A DNA stretch of 64,000 bases from assembly GCA_023091665.1 (NCBI GenBank), contig JALJCQ010000017.1:806001-870000 (forward strand). Reading direction: 5' to 3'. The DNA comes from Pythium myriotylum. Lineage: Eukaryota > Oomycota > Peronosporomycetes > Pythiales > Pythiaceae. The notes under the pieces were generated by a model. The model was not told where the DNA came from. It worked only from the letters and a program-made list of their open reading frames with translations, and did not search any database. Shown piece after piece: positions 47,894 to 58,452 of this stretch; the stretch's first letter is position 1; each line of letters begins with the position of its first letter. A program made the position numbers and the translations under genes.

Positions 47894-49268
47894 GCAAAGT
47901 GGTCGACGTGCGTGCGCTTTGGTCACGAGGTCACAAGACCACATCATGAAGATTACGCGAGCTGTGGCAAATTGGAATGAGTCAAGTGCTAAGGGTAGTC
48001 GCAGGCACTCTGATGGGTGCATGAATGTAAACTCCAAGTCAGCATCTTGTTGTGAGTGTTGGTTCTTGTTGAAGCTGCCAGGCTGGCAATAGCTGGAGTC
48101 GGTCAATAACGCAAGTCCATGTCGTTGGCGTCCCAAAATGTGCTCTTCGGTCATCACAAAAGATCTCGCATACTTCCTCAGTAGATCCACAGGGGGGCCT
48201 GAGGTTTCACGTCACGCGTAAGCTGAGTAACACCTTCGCCTCGTCAGCCGATCTGGCTTAAAACAAGCACATGCGAACAAGTTGTACGGGAGGAGTATAT
48301 GCAATGACTGCGCACATAGAGTTCGAACGAACAACTCACGAAGCCGAGAATTCGCTGGCCCCGGGTGGCACGAAGAGACTGGAATACCTGGAAAGCGCCT
48401 TGATGCAGTTTGCTTCGATTGCACAGTAAAAACTGTGCAATCGAAGCAAAGCAAGCAATAGGCTTTAAAACTCTCAAAACCTTTGTCGACGCCCGCACGA
48501 TAATTGTTCGGAGCCGATTGTCTGTAAACTCGTATTGCCATCAATGAATAGATTTGGATTGGTGCTTTCGACCATTGCACTCGGCCTCCCTGTGCGCAAA
48601 CTCGTTCTACGTACCCCAGTGTTTGGCCTTGAACGCGTGGCAATGTAGCGCACGCCCCCACGTGTTTTTGCAAGCAAAGAGGGCTGTTGCCGAAAAGGTT
48701 GAGTCCTGGTGAGCGGAGTCACGCTGTTCAGTACCGGTACTAAACATGAAGAAGTTTCATTTTCTCAGATTTGCTCCAATCCTGCAGAGTCTCCACCAAT
48801 GTACTGCAGCTTCTTCATCGCCAGAGGCCCACAAAGCACCCAAAGGCATGTACTGCATGGGGTGTGAGTGCGCTACGGATAATTCAGTGGAGGGACAACG
48901 TCGTCGATACTTGAGAAAAAAGGTGGTCAGCGGTATGATTTGTACTTGATGGCGGTAGAGCCACTACAGCCGTCTGCGCTAACTGTATCTCCACTGCTAC
49001 GCTCGAGGAGATCACAAACCCGATTGGTCGGTGACGTCAGCGGATCTACTAAATTCCCAGATCCGGGGCTTCACTTTCGCGGTAGTTGAAGTGCTAAGGA
49101 GCCACGACTCTCATTCCCTCCCTCTACAGGCGATGGTAGAGGGAGGGAGCCAGAGTCTCCACATGACGGCCGCAGCCGTATCAACAAGATCCACCATTGT
49201 CGTTTCTTCTCTCTTCTCGACACATTCTCCGCTGCATCTTAAGCCGCTGTTCATCCGTCAACTCCACC
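47894..49268. other. Intergenic, hairpin, no gene
   Basis: About 1.4 kb without a supportable ORF. It holds one strong hairpin (48409-48450) and, near the SDR promoter, a 12-bp hairpin (49116-49127 with 49136-49147). Confidence 0.55.
48409..48450. repeat. Perfect 19-bp hairpin
   Basis: Arms 48409-48427 and 48432-48450, four-base AAAA loop, perfectly paired. Isolated in an intergenic region. Could be a foldback remnant or an RNA hairpin; no flanking gene explains it. Confidence 0.8.
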
Positions 49269-49988
49269 ATGGCAGACAAGAAGACCGTGCTCATCACCGG
49301 CGCCTCACGTGGCATCGGGCTCTCTTTTGTCGCGCACTACAAGCAAAATGGATGGAATGTCATCGCCACTGCTCGCAACCTTGAAATGGCTGACAAGCTC
49401 AAGGCTCTCGAGCCACACAAGTTATTGTCGCTTGACACGAGTAGCGAAGAGTCAATCCTCGCAGCTGCCAAGCAACTTGAAGGCGAGTCCATCGATCTCC
49501 TCATCAACAACGCCGGCATCGGTTGGCCCGATACGATTGAGACTACGACCAAGGAAGCGTTGATGCAGACGTTTGAGGTGAACGCCGTCGGCCCGTTTCT
49601 CGTGACACGAGCGTTGGTGCCGAACCTGCGTGCCGCAGTTGCGAAGCACGGGTCAGCCACGGTGGCCCAGTTGTCCACAATTATGGCCAGTATCACGGAC
49701 AACGTCATGGGGAGCACCACGAAGAATGGCAGCGGTGGGCTCTACGCCTACCGAGCATCCAAGACAGCGCTCAATATGATCAATGCGAGCCTGACTCATG
49801 ACCTCAAGAATGACAAAATCACCACAATCCTGCTTCACCCCGGTTACGTCTCGACCGATATGACTTACAACACTGGCGAGGTGACTCCGGATGCTAGTGT
49901 TGCAGGACTCACCAAGATTATTGCCAATTTAACCGAGGCAGACAGTGGCAAGTTCATCCAGTACGACGGCGTACCCTTGACGTGGTGA
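49269..49988 (+). CDS. Short-chain dehydrogenase, paralogue 4
   Basis: 239 residues from the ATG at 49269 (MADKKTVLITGASRGIG); the open frame upstream is not conserved among the paralogues. TGASRGIG, NNAG, active-site Ser in LSTIMAS, YRASKTALNM and PGYVSTDM are present. Compared with paralogues 1-2 it carries about ten extra residues before the catalytic Tyr (NVMGSTTKNGSGG). Closest to paralogue 3. Substrate unknown; NADP(H)-dependent carbonyl reduction is the family expectation. Confidence 0.9.
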   Translation: MADKKTVLITGASRGIGLSFVAHYKQNGWNVIATARNLEMADKLKALEPHKLLSLDTSSEESILAAAKQLEGESIDLLINNAGIGWPDTIETTTKEALMQTFEVNAVGPFLVTRALVPNLRAAVAKHGSATVAQLSTIMASITDNVMGSTTKNGSGGLYAYRASKTALNMINASLTHDLKNDKITTILLHPGYVSTDMTYNTGEVTPDASVAGLTKIIANLTEADSGKFIQYDGVPLTW

Positions 49989-50511
49989 GCATGGATCGTG
50001 TCGTCTCCACAGCTGCTGCTATAATGGAGTCGCCACTAACTTTGGGCAAACGAATACCCCTGCGATCAACAGTACGAAATAGCACGATTTGTCTGTTTGC
50101 CCCTGTGAAGGTTTCCACTTTGGCTAAGCTGCATTTTCGGTTGTAGTAGTAGAATGCAAACTCCACTTGTCCTAATTACTTCAGATCCACGCGAATTGAA
50201 GCCGTTCTCAATTGGCGAAGCATGCTTCGGAGACATTCCGTTGATTCGACGAAGTATGTCATTCGAAATCGACGCCATTGAAAACTGGCGCCAGATTAAC
50301 TCCCTGCCAACTGGATAGAAAGTTTTAATGACGAAAACGTCTATGACAGCTTGCTGTCACTGCAGAGGGCGAGCATGCCCAGCATTTCTATTCAACAACA
50401 ACTCAACTTCATTATCGTCATTTGATCAAGTACATTTCTTGTGTTTTGGTCACTGCAACGGCAGAACGCGTTCCTACTGTCCTTGGATAAGCTGACCTGG
50501 TAATATGTGGT
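49989..50511. other. Intergenic, no gene seen
   Basis: Separates the redox cluster from the second secreted-family block. Nothing supportable. Confidence 0.45.
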
Positions 50512-51018
50512 TTAGACACGTCCGTCGGGACCTCCGCTTCCATGGCAAACCTCAGAACATTTTTCCCATTGCTTGCCCTTGACGCCGCCTTGTCGGTACA
50601 CTCTCAGCGCACACCAGCTCCTGTTGTCGTTGAGAGTAGTCGTTCGTGGGACCGTCGCGAGTAGGGTGTTTCCGTCGGACGAGTAGTACTTCCAGTTCTT
50701 CAAGCAGTCCGAGTCATTGTCGTCGCTCGTGTACTTCCAGTGGACGCCGATCTGGCCGCCCGAGCGGTATGCGTTGAGCATCGCCCACTCGTAGGTCGAG
50801 TCGACGGACGAGCACGTGTAGGGGCCGCTCGAGTAGGTCTGATAGTACCAACCGATGACCCCGTTACTCGGGCTGTGCATACTGCAGGTTTCCCTGTTGA
50901 TGCTGGCGTGGGCTGTTTCATTCGAAGCATTCACCGCCACATTTGCGTCAACAACTGGGTCCGTAGTCTGCGCCGCCGCAAGCGCGAGGCTCGAGCCGAT
51001 CACCAACAGAGTTCTCAT
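50512..51018 (-). CDS. Secreted six-cysteine double-repeat protein, member 10
   Basis: 168 residues from the ATG at 51018 (signal peptide MRTLLVIGSSLALAAAQ); 46 more codons are open upstream but are not signal-like. First member of the second block, whose linker after the third Cys reads NW-YYSSDG-TL and RTTT instead of the YYDKSG and GYSTT of block 1. First repeat WAMLNAYRSGGQIGVHWKY, second WCALRVYRQGGVKGKQWEK. The last cysteines are spaced wider (KCSEVC), with a glycine-rich tail. Initiator-like GGCATTTCCGAATTGG lies near 51042. Confidence 0.84.
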   Translation of the reverse strand: MRTLLVIGSSLALAAAQTTDPVVDANVAVNASNETAHASINRETCSMHSPSNGVIGWYYQTYSSGPYTCSSVDSTYEWAMLNAYRSGGQIGVHWKYTSDDNDSDCLKNWKYYSSDGNTLLATVPRTTTLNDNRSWCALRVYRQGGVKGKQWEKCSEVCHGSGGPDGRV

Positions 51019-51870
51019 GGTCGAGTTGAGTGAGAGGATGCCAATTCGGAAATGCCTCCTTGTGTGTCTGCTCAGTGCGAGCGCATGGATCAAGCTACAT
51101 TGCGTCAGTCTCCACTCACCCACAATTGCGCTCTGATATGGCACGACCGGGGCCAAGATCAGCAGATCGTATCGGCTTTTCCAATCGCCCCTTCCAATTC
51201 GGGACCCACCAGCCTGTCTTCCCGGCGAAAGGCAATTCAGAATGGCGAGCAGAGACAGAGCGAATCTTCGCGGATAGCGACCCGAGCCTGTGTGTGCTTT
51301 GGCTGGCGCTTTACTCGATAAGTGTACCGGCCCACGTGCCAGTCACGGAACGTCATACAGCTCACTACGACTTCTATCGACTGACTCTGATTCCGAAGCA
51401 GTTGGCAAGAGATACCACCATGAGACTCGTTCAATCGAACCAAAGGGGTCGCCAGTTCGATACGGTAGTGGACACCTTGCAGGTCACTGAAGTGCTGCGC
51501 CTTGAGCCCAGCCCAATCCTTGTTGGAGCATGTGTCGGACCCACAGACAAAATGGTGATCGGTGTTCCTTGTACGTGAATCGTCCAGAAACACGTCCAGG
51601 TGGAACGTGGAGGCCTCTTACGCCAGCTGCAAGTGACACTTACCCGATCATGACCGCCCTTTGGGACAGATTGAAGTTGAAAACTTCAACGTCAGCTCCC
51701 TGATCGCCGCTCTTTTTCGAACACGACCACGAAGGACGCATCCCCCTTCCAAAGAGCAGCGAAAGAAAAAAATCGACAGCGTCGTTCTTTAGGAGATTCG
51801 TGTACCAAGTGAGTTGATTCAGTTTTATTGATTACCACAAATCAAGCCACTAGATCCAGTTTTCGCAGAG
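51019..51870. other. Intergenic, no supported gene
   Basis: A 182-codon plus-strand ORF (51030-51578) starts inside the leader of member 10 and has no domain, so it is not called. Nothing else seen. Confidence 0.45.
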
Positions 51871-52350
51871 TTAAGGCTTTGGGCCTTGAGGTGGCTTCTC
51901 CTTGCAGGAGCAGTACGCCCACTGCTTGCCCTCCACGCCTCCTTGACGGTACACAGGTAACGCGCACCAGCGCCTGGACCCACCCATTGTGGTCGTGCGT
52001 CCGATCACACCTTGCGATGTCTGGCCATCCGACGTGTAGTACGTCCAGTTCGTCAAGCACGCGCCGTCGTTCTCGTCGTTTGTGTACTTCCAATGGACGC
52101 CCTCTTGACCTCCGGCTCGATAGGCTCGAAGCATTGACCACTCTCGTGTGCTGTCGAACTTGGAACAAGAACCGGCAGGTTTTGACCACGTCTGATAGTA
52201 CCAGCCGCCAACCGCGTTGCTTGGGGGTACGCATGTGCGATGGCTTGGGGTGCTGTCGATACTTGCGTTGGCGACCTCTGTGATGTTAGCTTGCTGCGCG
52301 TCCGCTGGTTTTACGAGCGCGAGGGATACAAGAGCAAGGGCGAGCTTCAT
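51871..52350 (-). CDS. Secreted six-cysteine double-repeat protein, member 11
   Basis: 159 residues from the ATG at 52350 (MKLALALVSLALVKPADAQQ). An initiator-like ACTCATTGCGCAATCTT lies about 15-30 bases upstream, favouring this start over the longer frame from 52452. CVPPSNAVGGWYYQTWS leads to the first repeat WSMLRAYRAGGQEGVHWKY; the second is WCALPVYRQGGVEGKQWAY. Linker YYTSDGQTSQGVIGRTTT is block-2 type. Ends YCSCKEKPPQGPKP. Confidence 0.85.
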   Translation of the reverse strand: MKLALALVSLALVKPADAQQANITEVANASIDSTPSHRTCVPPSNAVGGWYYQTWSKPAGSCSKFDSTREWSMLRAYRAGGQEGVHWKYTNDENDGACLTNWTYYTSDGQTSQGVIGRTTTMGGSRRWCALPVYRQGGVEGKQWAYCSCKEKPPQGPKP

Positions 52351-53148
52351 TTTTGCTGAACGGAGAAGATTGCGCAATGAGTGACCTTTGAAACCTATGG
52401 GGTCGTCTATCTGAGCCATCGCTGAAGAGCAGAGAGTACGTGGACTCGACATTCGATGACCCCATTACGCTTGTATTACGCACCACGGGAAATCGATGCG
52501 TTGGTGACTGAGGGAAAGGCAACATAGAATCGGGCGGGCGTTCCACGTCAGTCTACTACTACTCGTAATCTCTTCATGTTGTTCAGTTGAGGATGTTCCG
52601 AACGAAAGATTGCCAATTCGACGGCCGTAGAGATGCCAAGGAACTATTTATTGTACCCTCGCCAACGTTGCTCCTACACAAAGTATCGAATGATGCTGCC
52701 AGAATTAAGCACAACGGTCCGGAATAAAACCAGATACCAGAGCAGATGAGTCATTGAAACTGCAGGATATCGTTCTACTCTGATATTCGAAGATGACTTG
52801 CGAGTTGAATCATATCGATCCTTGAACTCAGAGATCAACATGCTTCAACGAGTACAGTATTCAATACTCGAATACTGTACTACTTTTCACGCGGGAAGTA
52901 CAATGAATCAGACGACAAATGACCATTCATGCCGACTAATCAAGACTATTCCGAGCACGCCGATTATCGTTGAAAATTTCAAGGAGCTGTGGGTAGCTCC
53001 GAGATAACTACAGCATTGTATGCAAGAGCCCGCGATACAGATAGTGATAGGTAGTTTCTTTGCGGATGACGACGAGTGAATGTCGCTACGCTATGGATGC
53101 GAATCCATTCATTTGTATGATATTGAGCAATCACAGTTACTTGCCGGC
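52351..53148. other. Intergenic, hairpin, no gene
   Basis: Contains a 12-bp hairpin (52851-52862 with 52870-52881, AGTACAGTATTC arms). No supportable ORF. Confidence 0.5.
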
Positions 53149-53634
53149 CTAGATACCGATGCCACCAGGCTTGCACTTGCAGTACTCCCACTGCTTTCCT
53201 TGGACACCGCCCGCACGATAAATAGGCAATGCACACCAAGGTCGACCGCTCCCGATCGTCGTTGTGCGTCCGACCGTCGCTTGCAAAGTCTGGCCGTCGT
53301 TCGAGTAGTATTTCCAGTTTGTCAGACATCCACTGTCGTTTGGGTCATCCGTGTACTTCCAGTGAAGGCCTTGTTCGCCTCCCCCACGGTATGCATTAAG
53401 CATCGCCCAGTACTTGCCGGATTGAACTTGCGAACAAGCCGAGTGAGGGCCATCCGACCAGGATTGATACCACCACGTGCGAATATACCCGCTCGGCGGA
53501 GCGCACTCGATGGCCTGGATGCTACCGGGTGCCGCTGTGTCATTAGCCGGAATCGTATCGACTTGCTGAGCGAACGCGTGCGGAGTAGCGACGACTAACC
53601 CGGCGCTGAATAGAAGAATCGAAGCTCTCATCAC
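53149..53634 (-). CDS. Secreted six-cysteine double-repeat protein, member 12
   Basis: 161 residues: signal peptide 1-22 (ILLFSAGLVVATPHAFAQ), NDT sequon, CAPPSGYIRTWWYQSWSDGPHSAC, first repeat WAMLNAYRGGGEQGLHWKY, second WCALPIYRAGGVQGKQWEY, ending YCKCKPGGIGI. Block-2 linker YYSNDGQTLQATVGRTTT. A perfect match to the oomycete initiator (GCTCATTTCCCAATTTT) at 53669-53685 sets the transcription start about 48 bases before the ATG. Confidence 0.88.
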   Translation of the reverse strand: MMRASILLFSAGLVVATPHAFAQQVDTIPANDTAAPGSIQAIECAPPSGYIRTWWYQSWSDGPHSACSQVQSGKYWAMLNAYRGGGEQGLHWKYTDDPNDSGCLTNWKYYSNDGQTLQATVGRTTTIGSGRPWCALPIYRAGGVQGKQWEYCKCKPGGIGI

Positions 53635-53668
53635 ACTTGCGGGTTGGAACGGGTGGGATTCTTGGTTG

Positions 53669-53685
53669 AAAATTGGGAAATGAGC
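53669..53685 (-). promoter_or_regulatory. Oomycete initiator core promoter, member 12
   Basis: Minus strand GCTCATTTCCCAATTTT, full match to GCTCATTYYNCAWTTT. Confidence 0.85.
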
Positions 53686-54327
53686 TCATTCTAAAGCGAA
53701 TACAATAATTAGCTGCTCCGAGAGCCCTTCGGCGCAGTCAACAATTGGATGTAACACCGCCCAGAAGCGGAGCTCAGGTCCGATCTCGAAGCTTGGCCCT
53801 TCGCATGTTTCTTTCCCCGAGGGACAAGCCATCATTAGGTAATGTCATTGCACACGTGCCTCTGCGTCAAAGGTGGAGAAGAAGAGACAATCGGATAGGA
53901 AGGCAAGGTTTCGTCAGAAAGCCGTTCTCGCTTCTTCCCGATCGCTGCCAAGTGGCTCAGGTGAGTAGCAGTACAGTCGGACCTCACTACCGCGCTCAAC
54001 AAGGTTTGGAAGGGTTGCACCCGAACAAACCGATAGACCACTTCAAGTAGAATGTTTCACAGGTAGTTCGTCAGAGGAGTGTACGAATGGGTTTCCGCTT
54101 AGCTTGAACCATTCGCGCTGAGGAACAAAAAGTGGTTTGAAGTGTTGGCTCTTCGGTTGATACATAACCACAACAAATTCAGGTGATTGGGCTTTGTCCA
54201 CCTCCGGCACATTCGTGGCTCTCTCGTTGATATAGAGCCCGCAAGCACCTGTTGAAAGACAGAACGAGTAATTTAATGGAATCGAAACTTGGATTTTTTA
54301 GCGACAAACACAATCTGCGCGGTTTAA
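53686..54327. other. Intergenic, no gene seen
   Basis: Nothing supportable. Confidence 0.45.
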
Positions 54328-54798
54328 CTAGAGCGTGTTGCTGCACTCGCAGTAGGCCCATTGCTTGCCCTGGACGCCGGGGGTGCGATAAACGGGAAGT
54401 GCACACCAACGACGGCTGTCTCCCATAGTCGTTGTACGGCCGATGACACCCAGCAAATTCTGGCCGTCCGACGAGTAGTAGTTCCAGTTGGTCAGGCAAG
54501 CGCCGTCATTTACATCGTTCGTGTACTTCCAGTGGAGGCCCTCCTGGCCGCCAGAACGATACGCGTTGAGCATCATCCACTCCCGCGAGTCGCCAAAGAA
54601 TTCGCAACCGTTCGGGCCGTTGGAGCGACTGTTGTAGTACCAGTCGTTTACGGCTCCTTTTGGCTGAATGCAGAAACGGCCCTGGATACTGGCGTGTCCA
54701 GAAGGCGTGGTAGTGTTCGCTCCTGGGGCTTGGGCGGTAGCGGATGGAGTCGCGACGGCAACAGCAGCGCTGACAACAATCGCGGTTTGGAACTTCAT
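54328..54798 (-). CDS. Secreted six-cysteine double-repeat protein, member 13
   Basis: 156 residues: signal peptide 1-22 (KFQTAIVVSAAVAVATPSATAQ), short spacer with an NTT sequon, FCIQPKGAVNDWYYNSRSNGPNGC, first repeat WMMLNAYRSGGQEGLHWKY, second WCALPVYRTPGVQGKQWAY (GG changed to PG), ending YCECSNTL. The block-2 linker YYSSDGQNLLGVIGRTTT is present. Initiator GCTCATTCTCCAACTTT at 54831-54848. Confidence 0.87.
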   Translation of the reverse strand: MKFQTAIVVSAAVAVATPSATAQAPGANTTTPSGHASIQGRFCIQPKGAVNDWYYNSRSNGPNGCEFFGDSREWMMLNAYRSGGQEGLHWKYTNDVNDGACLTNWNYYSSDGQNLLGVIGRTTTMGDSRRWCALPVYRTPGVQGKQWAYCECSNTL

Positions 54799-54830
54799 GC
54801 TTGGTTAGGTTGAGGCTTGTAAAGGAGGGA

Positions 54831-54848
54831 GAAAGTTGGAGAATGAGC
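54831..54848 (-). promoter_or_regulatory. Oomycete initiator core promoter, member 13
   Basis: Minus strand GCTCATTCTCCAACTTTC, near-complete consensus match, 33 bases before the ATG. Confidence 0.8.
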
Positions 54849-56150
54849 TGTGGAGCAGACCGATAGCGTGGATAAGGTTGTTCAAAATGTTGGTTGTCTC
54901 TTGCTCCTTGGAGGTCGCGCTGGAGGGCCACCTCCTCGGAGCCCTGAGGCTCTGGGCCACTTATTCTTTGTTCCCGACCTGGAAAAATCACACAAGCATA
55001 TTCGACACGTGTGATGAAGTGTATCACGGTGACGAGGTAGAGGAAACACCATGATATACTGAGAGAAGATACTCAAATCCGGACAGATTTTGAATTGCAG
55101 TTGTATTGTCTTAGCCTGCAGGGAAACGTGGGTCGACAAAAATACGCGAATGGTTATTCAGTCGCCTTTTCTCAGTATATCATGGTAGGTGTTTGCATGT
55201 CCGTCAGTTTCCCAGATCCCAAGCGTTCCACATCCTTTTGGAATGAGAACTCTCGTGATGCTAGTCCGTACAGTGTTACTAGTAGATCCCCGCTATACCA
55301 CCTTATCCAAGGATCTGATAAATTAGGATGCACGGTGGATCGTCGAAAGGACCAGTCGGTCAGTGTTTTGTGTCAATGCAATCTGGTGCCTCGCGTTGCA
55401 AAGCCTAGGGTTGCCTGACTTTCATCGACACCTATTATCGCCTATCCAGGAGTCGTGGTCGTTTCTCCCGATGTCAGGTGCTTTTCGTCAACATTAGCAG
55501 AGTATTGATCGGCAATGGAGCAAAGCGTATCCCTCCACGTATGATCTAAAGTGCACATTCTTTTTAAACCCAATGCAATGAATCATATCTGTCATTTGAG
55601 CGATTCGTTGTGCTGGAGTGGGGGAAAATGACTTGTCGCCCAACAGCAGCGAAGTACTCCGCGAGATGCTCAATCACATGGGGGACCCCACGATATGGCC
55701 GATCGAGAATGTTAAGCTCTTAATCATGACTCCAAAAAAGATCGTCCAATAATATTGGACAACAACACGAATGGAAATGTTTTATCTGATGATGCGCGGC
55801 ACTGAAGAGGCATTGTCCGTACTCAGGTGTCAACCAGGTTGAGTCAGTTGAAACTAGAGGCCAATCAGGCTTGGGGAAGTACGCGGTATCACATAGCTGT
55901 GATACCTGTATGTACTGGCACCAATCTGGTCAAGCTGAACTGTTGGAACAGGCATCAAAACTGGATACCACTCATCATATTTTGGATGTGATTCTGCACC
56001 CAAAAAGTATCCAAACGCCTGTCGCGCATAGAAAGGCCATATATGAGTCAGATAGGATATTCTTTGCGATGAGAATCTTCATTCCTAGTAGTATAAGCCA
56101 GCCCAGTCCTGGAGGGATTCAAAGCACCCGTTGAAGAAGTTGCCAACGTT
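54849..56150. other. Intergenic with a MITE-like inverted repeat
   Basis: About 1.3 kb without a supported gene. Contains the 17-bp terminal inverted repeat unit 55048-55186. ORFs here are short and featureless. Confidence 0.5.
55048..55186. repeat. 139-bp unit with 17-bp perfect terminal inverted repeats (MITE-like)
   Basis: Left arm 55048-55064 (ACCATGATATACTGAGA), right arm 55170-55186. The 105-base interior has no coding content. No clear target duplication. Confidence 0.55.
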
Positions 56151-56632
56151 TTATCGTCGATACCCAAAATTAGAGCGTTCCACCCCCTCCGGCCCTGCGG
56201 ATGGGGGCAACTTGCAGCGGCAGCGGTCCCACTGCTTGCCTTGAACCCCACCTGAACGGTACACAGGTAGGGTATACCAGCGGTGATAGTCTCCCATGGT
56301 TGTTTTGCGTCCGATTGCGCCTTGAGAAGTCTGGCCGTCCCATCTATAATAGATCCAGTTGGTCATATACGCTCCGTCATTTTCGTCTCTGGTATCCTTC
56401 CAATGGACATCTTGTTGGCCATCTTGTTGGCCACCGGAACGGTAAGTCTTGAGCATTGACCATTCACTCGAGTCTTGGACTTTGTCGCAGCCGTGTGGGC
56501 CGTCAGACCACGACTGATACCACTACTTGTCAACCGCACCACTTTGCAGATCTCAGGACCAGCGCGCGGGTAGACTTGTTGTAGTTGCGCGAGTATTCGT
56601 CGAGTTAGAATTACGACCTTGAGCAAATGCAT
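56151..56632 (-). pseudogene. Secreted-family relic (block 2 type)
   Basis: The core reads from WSMLKTYRSGG to the end (VYRSGGVQGKQWDRCRC), but it carries several lesions. A stop sits in the WYY block (DK-stop-WYQSWSDGP, near 56522). A duplicated GQQD insert breaks the first repeat. The third Cys is lost (YMTNW) and the fourth is replaced by Tyr (WYTLP). The upstream part to 56632 no longer encodes a signal peptide in frame. Confidence 0.85.
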
Positions 56633-57239
56633 TAGCGATGCAAGACGCGATGGTTACAATGTCGATTTCCACCACTAAGAAGATCTTGGTCAGCCGAAGC
56701 AAAATGTAGACTGATAAACGTTTGGTCTTCTATTCATGTGTATGACAGATCATACCTATCTGTTCTGCAAGTCGCAGTGTGTGGCGTAGCGTGTGCATGT
56801 TTCCCGCCGGTGCTGGATTTATTGTGTGCGTATGATCATCAGGCAACACCATACAACGCAATCTCATGGCGTGTCGTGTTCAAGAACCAGAGTAGCGTTG
56901 GGATGAGGCACAAACAATGATGACACGAACGACAAAAACCCCGTATCCTTCTCACTGTTCCAGAAAGAATGCGTATCACAAGAGTAGTACCCATTCATTG
57001 AATTTGGGAGAGATATGTGCTTCTCCTCTACATACGAAGTTCAAGGAGCTATCTTCTTCAGTAGACTTGGTGTGAGTATCGTTGACGCCCAACCCATCTC
57101 GAATTGGCTGGATCGTATGCGTGAAATATCACTCGACAATCCAGGCCCACGAGTTGGCGTGGGGATATGCTCAAGACCGAAGAAATTTAGGGCTGATCCG
57201 CTGTTCTTCCCATTCTTGAATTCTCCTCCAAGCATCAAC
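56633..57239. other. Intergenic, no gene seen
   Basis: Divergent spacer between the relic and the only plus-strand family member. An initiator-like CCCATTCTTGAATTCTC lies near 57207-57223. Confidence 0.5.
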
Positions 57240-57749
57240 ATGCCCCAGTCGATGAGGTTATCGGCTATCGTCGCTACCAGTTGGTGGTTATCAACGGCGA
57301 TCGCACAGGAGACAATCCTTCCAGTCAACGCAACTACTCCGCCCCGCATTGGGATTGAGGCTCTTCCTGCTCGATGGGTTTGTAATCCACCGTCAAATGC
57401 GGTCGACCTTTGGTGGTACCAGACGAAATCCGAAGGCCCATACCACTGCACCAAGGCGCACGATAGCAGCGATTGGTCTATGCTCAAGTCGTATCGTTCG
57501 GGTGGACAGGTTGACGTCCACTGGAAGTACACAGAAGACGAAAATGATTCAGCTTGTATGACCAACTGGCACTACTACACGTCGGATGGACAAACTTCCC
57601 AGGGGGTGATTGGTCGCACGACAACGCTTGGAGACACACGCCGTTGGTGTGCTCTGCCGGTTTACCGCTCAGGTGGTATTTACGCCAAGCAATGGCAGCG
57701 GTGCAGCTGTAGATGGCTCTCTCCTCCGCGCCCAGGAGGCGGAACATAA
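57240..57749 (+). CDS. Secreted six-cysteine double-repeat protein, member 14 (inverted)
   Basis: 169 residues from ATG 57240; 75 open codons upstream are not used because the signal peptide (QSMRLSAIVATSWWLSTAIAQ) starts here and an initiator-like element lies just upstream. It is the only family gene on the plus strand. CNPPSNAVDLWWYQTKSEGPYHC leads to the first repeat WSMLKSYRSGGQVDVHWKY; second WCALPVYRSGGIYAKQWQR. Ends RCSCRWLSPPRPGGGT. Block-2 linker YYTSDGQTSQGVIGRTTT is identical to member 11. An inversion within the array is likely. Confidence 0.85.
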   Translation: MPQSMRLSAIVATSWWLSTAIAQETILPVNATTPPRIGIEALPARWVCNPPSNAVDLWWYQTKSEGPYHCTKAHDSSDWSMLKSYRSGGQVDVHWKYTEDENDSACMTNWHYYTSDGQTSQGVIGRTTTLGDTRRWCALPVYRSGGIYAKQWQRCSCRWLSPPRPGGGT

Positions 57750-57975
57750 GACGTTCGCTCTTTGCCCAAGGAATACCAGTGAAGATAGGCTGGTGTACAC
57801 AAATATTCGACACGACAACGGAGATAAAGAGACGTCAGCGTGAAAGACTGGTCTGGAGTGATGTATTGTTGCTATATTCGGCGATATCTTCGATAGGCGG
57901 TTGGCATCAGTCACCGATATGAAAGCCACCAGCTGCTATTACCGTGTTGTTTCATCAATCAATCAATATCACGAG

Positions 57976-58020
57976 ACGCGCAGTACGCCCACTGTTTTCC
58001 TTCCACGCCGATTGACCGGC
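57976..58020 (-). pseudogene. Secreted-family 3' end relic
   Basis: Fifteen codons on the minus strand read CRSIGVEGKQWAYCA, clearly the last repeat of a block-2 member. Nothing upstream is preserved. Confidence 0.65.
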
Positions 58021-58452
58021 AGGGTCGGTCGTTAGGGTCCTTCGCGTATTCTTGATGCCACGTGTCAGAATTTTGTGCTCCTCTGAGATGCCAGGGATCC
58101 TTTAATTAAGCTCGCGATGCGAACCAACGTACATCTGGGTTGACACATACATCCATAGCTTGTCTTGTCCGTAGATGCAGAGCATCACTCTTGCGCTTGG
58201 CATTGAAAGTGATAAAGAGTTCCCCAAATCGCCTTTTCTTTTGAATCAAATCACCTTTTCTTTTGAATCGAATTTTTCTTTGTCTCACCGATTTGAGAAA
58301 TCCGAACTTTGGGTATTGTAGTTGCTGCAGGGTGCCGGTATTCGCCAGCAAATACAAAATGATGAGAGCAGGTAAGGAAGTGGGTATTAGTGCTGTTTGT
58401 ACTTTGGGCTTGTGGACCAGTCAGAGCTGTGAACAGCACCAACCTCGGTAAA
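58021..58452. other. Intergenic, no gene seen
   Basis: Contains tandem CTTTTCTTTTGAATC-type repeats near 58230-58270. No ORF support. Confidence 0.5.

Noticed and set aside
47405..48190. 261-codon minus-strand ORF over SDR paralogue 3
   Set aside because: Antisense of SDR codons; no domain.
51030..51578. 182-codon plus-strand ORF between members 10 and 11
   Set aside because: Overlaps the leader of member 10, no domain, no family motif.
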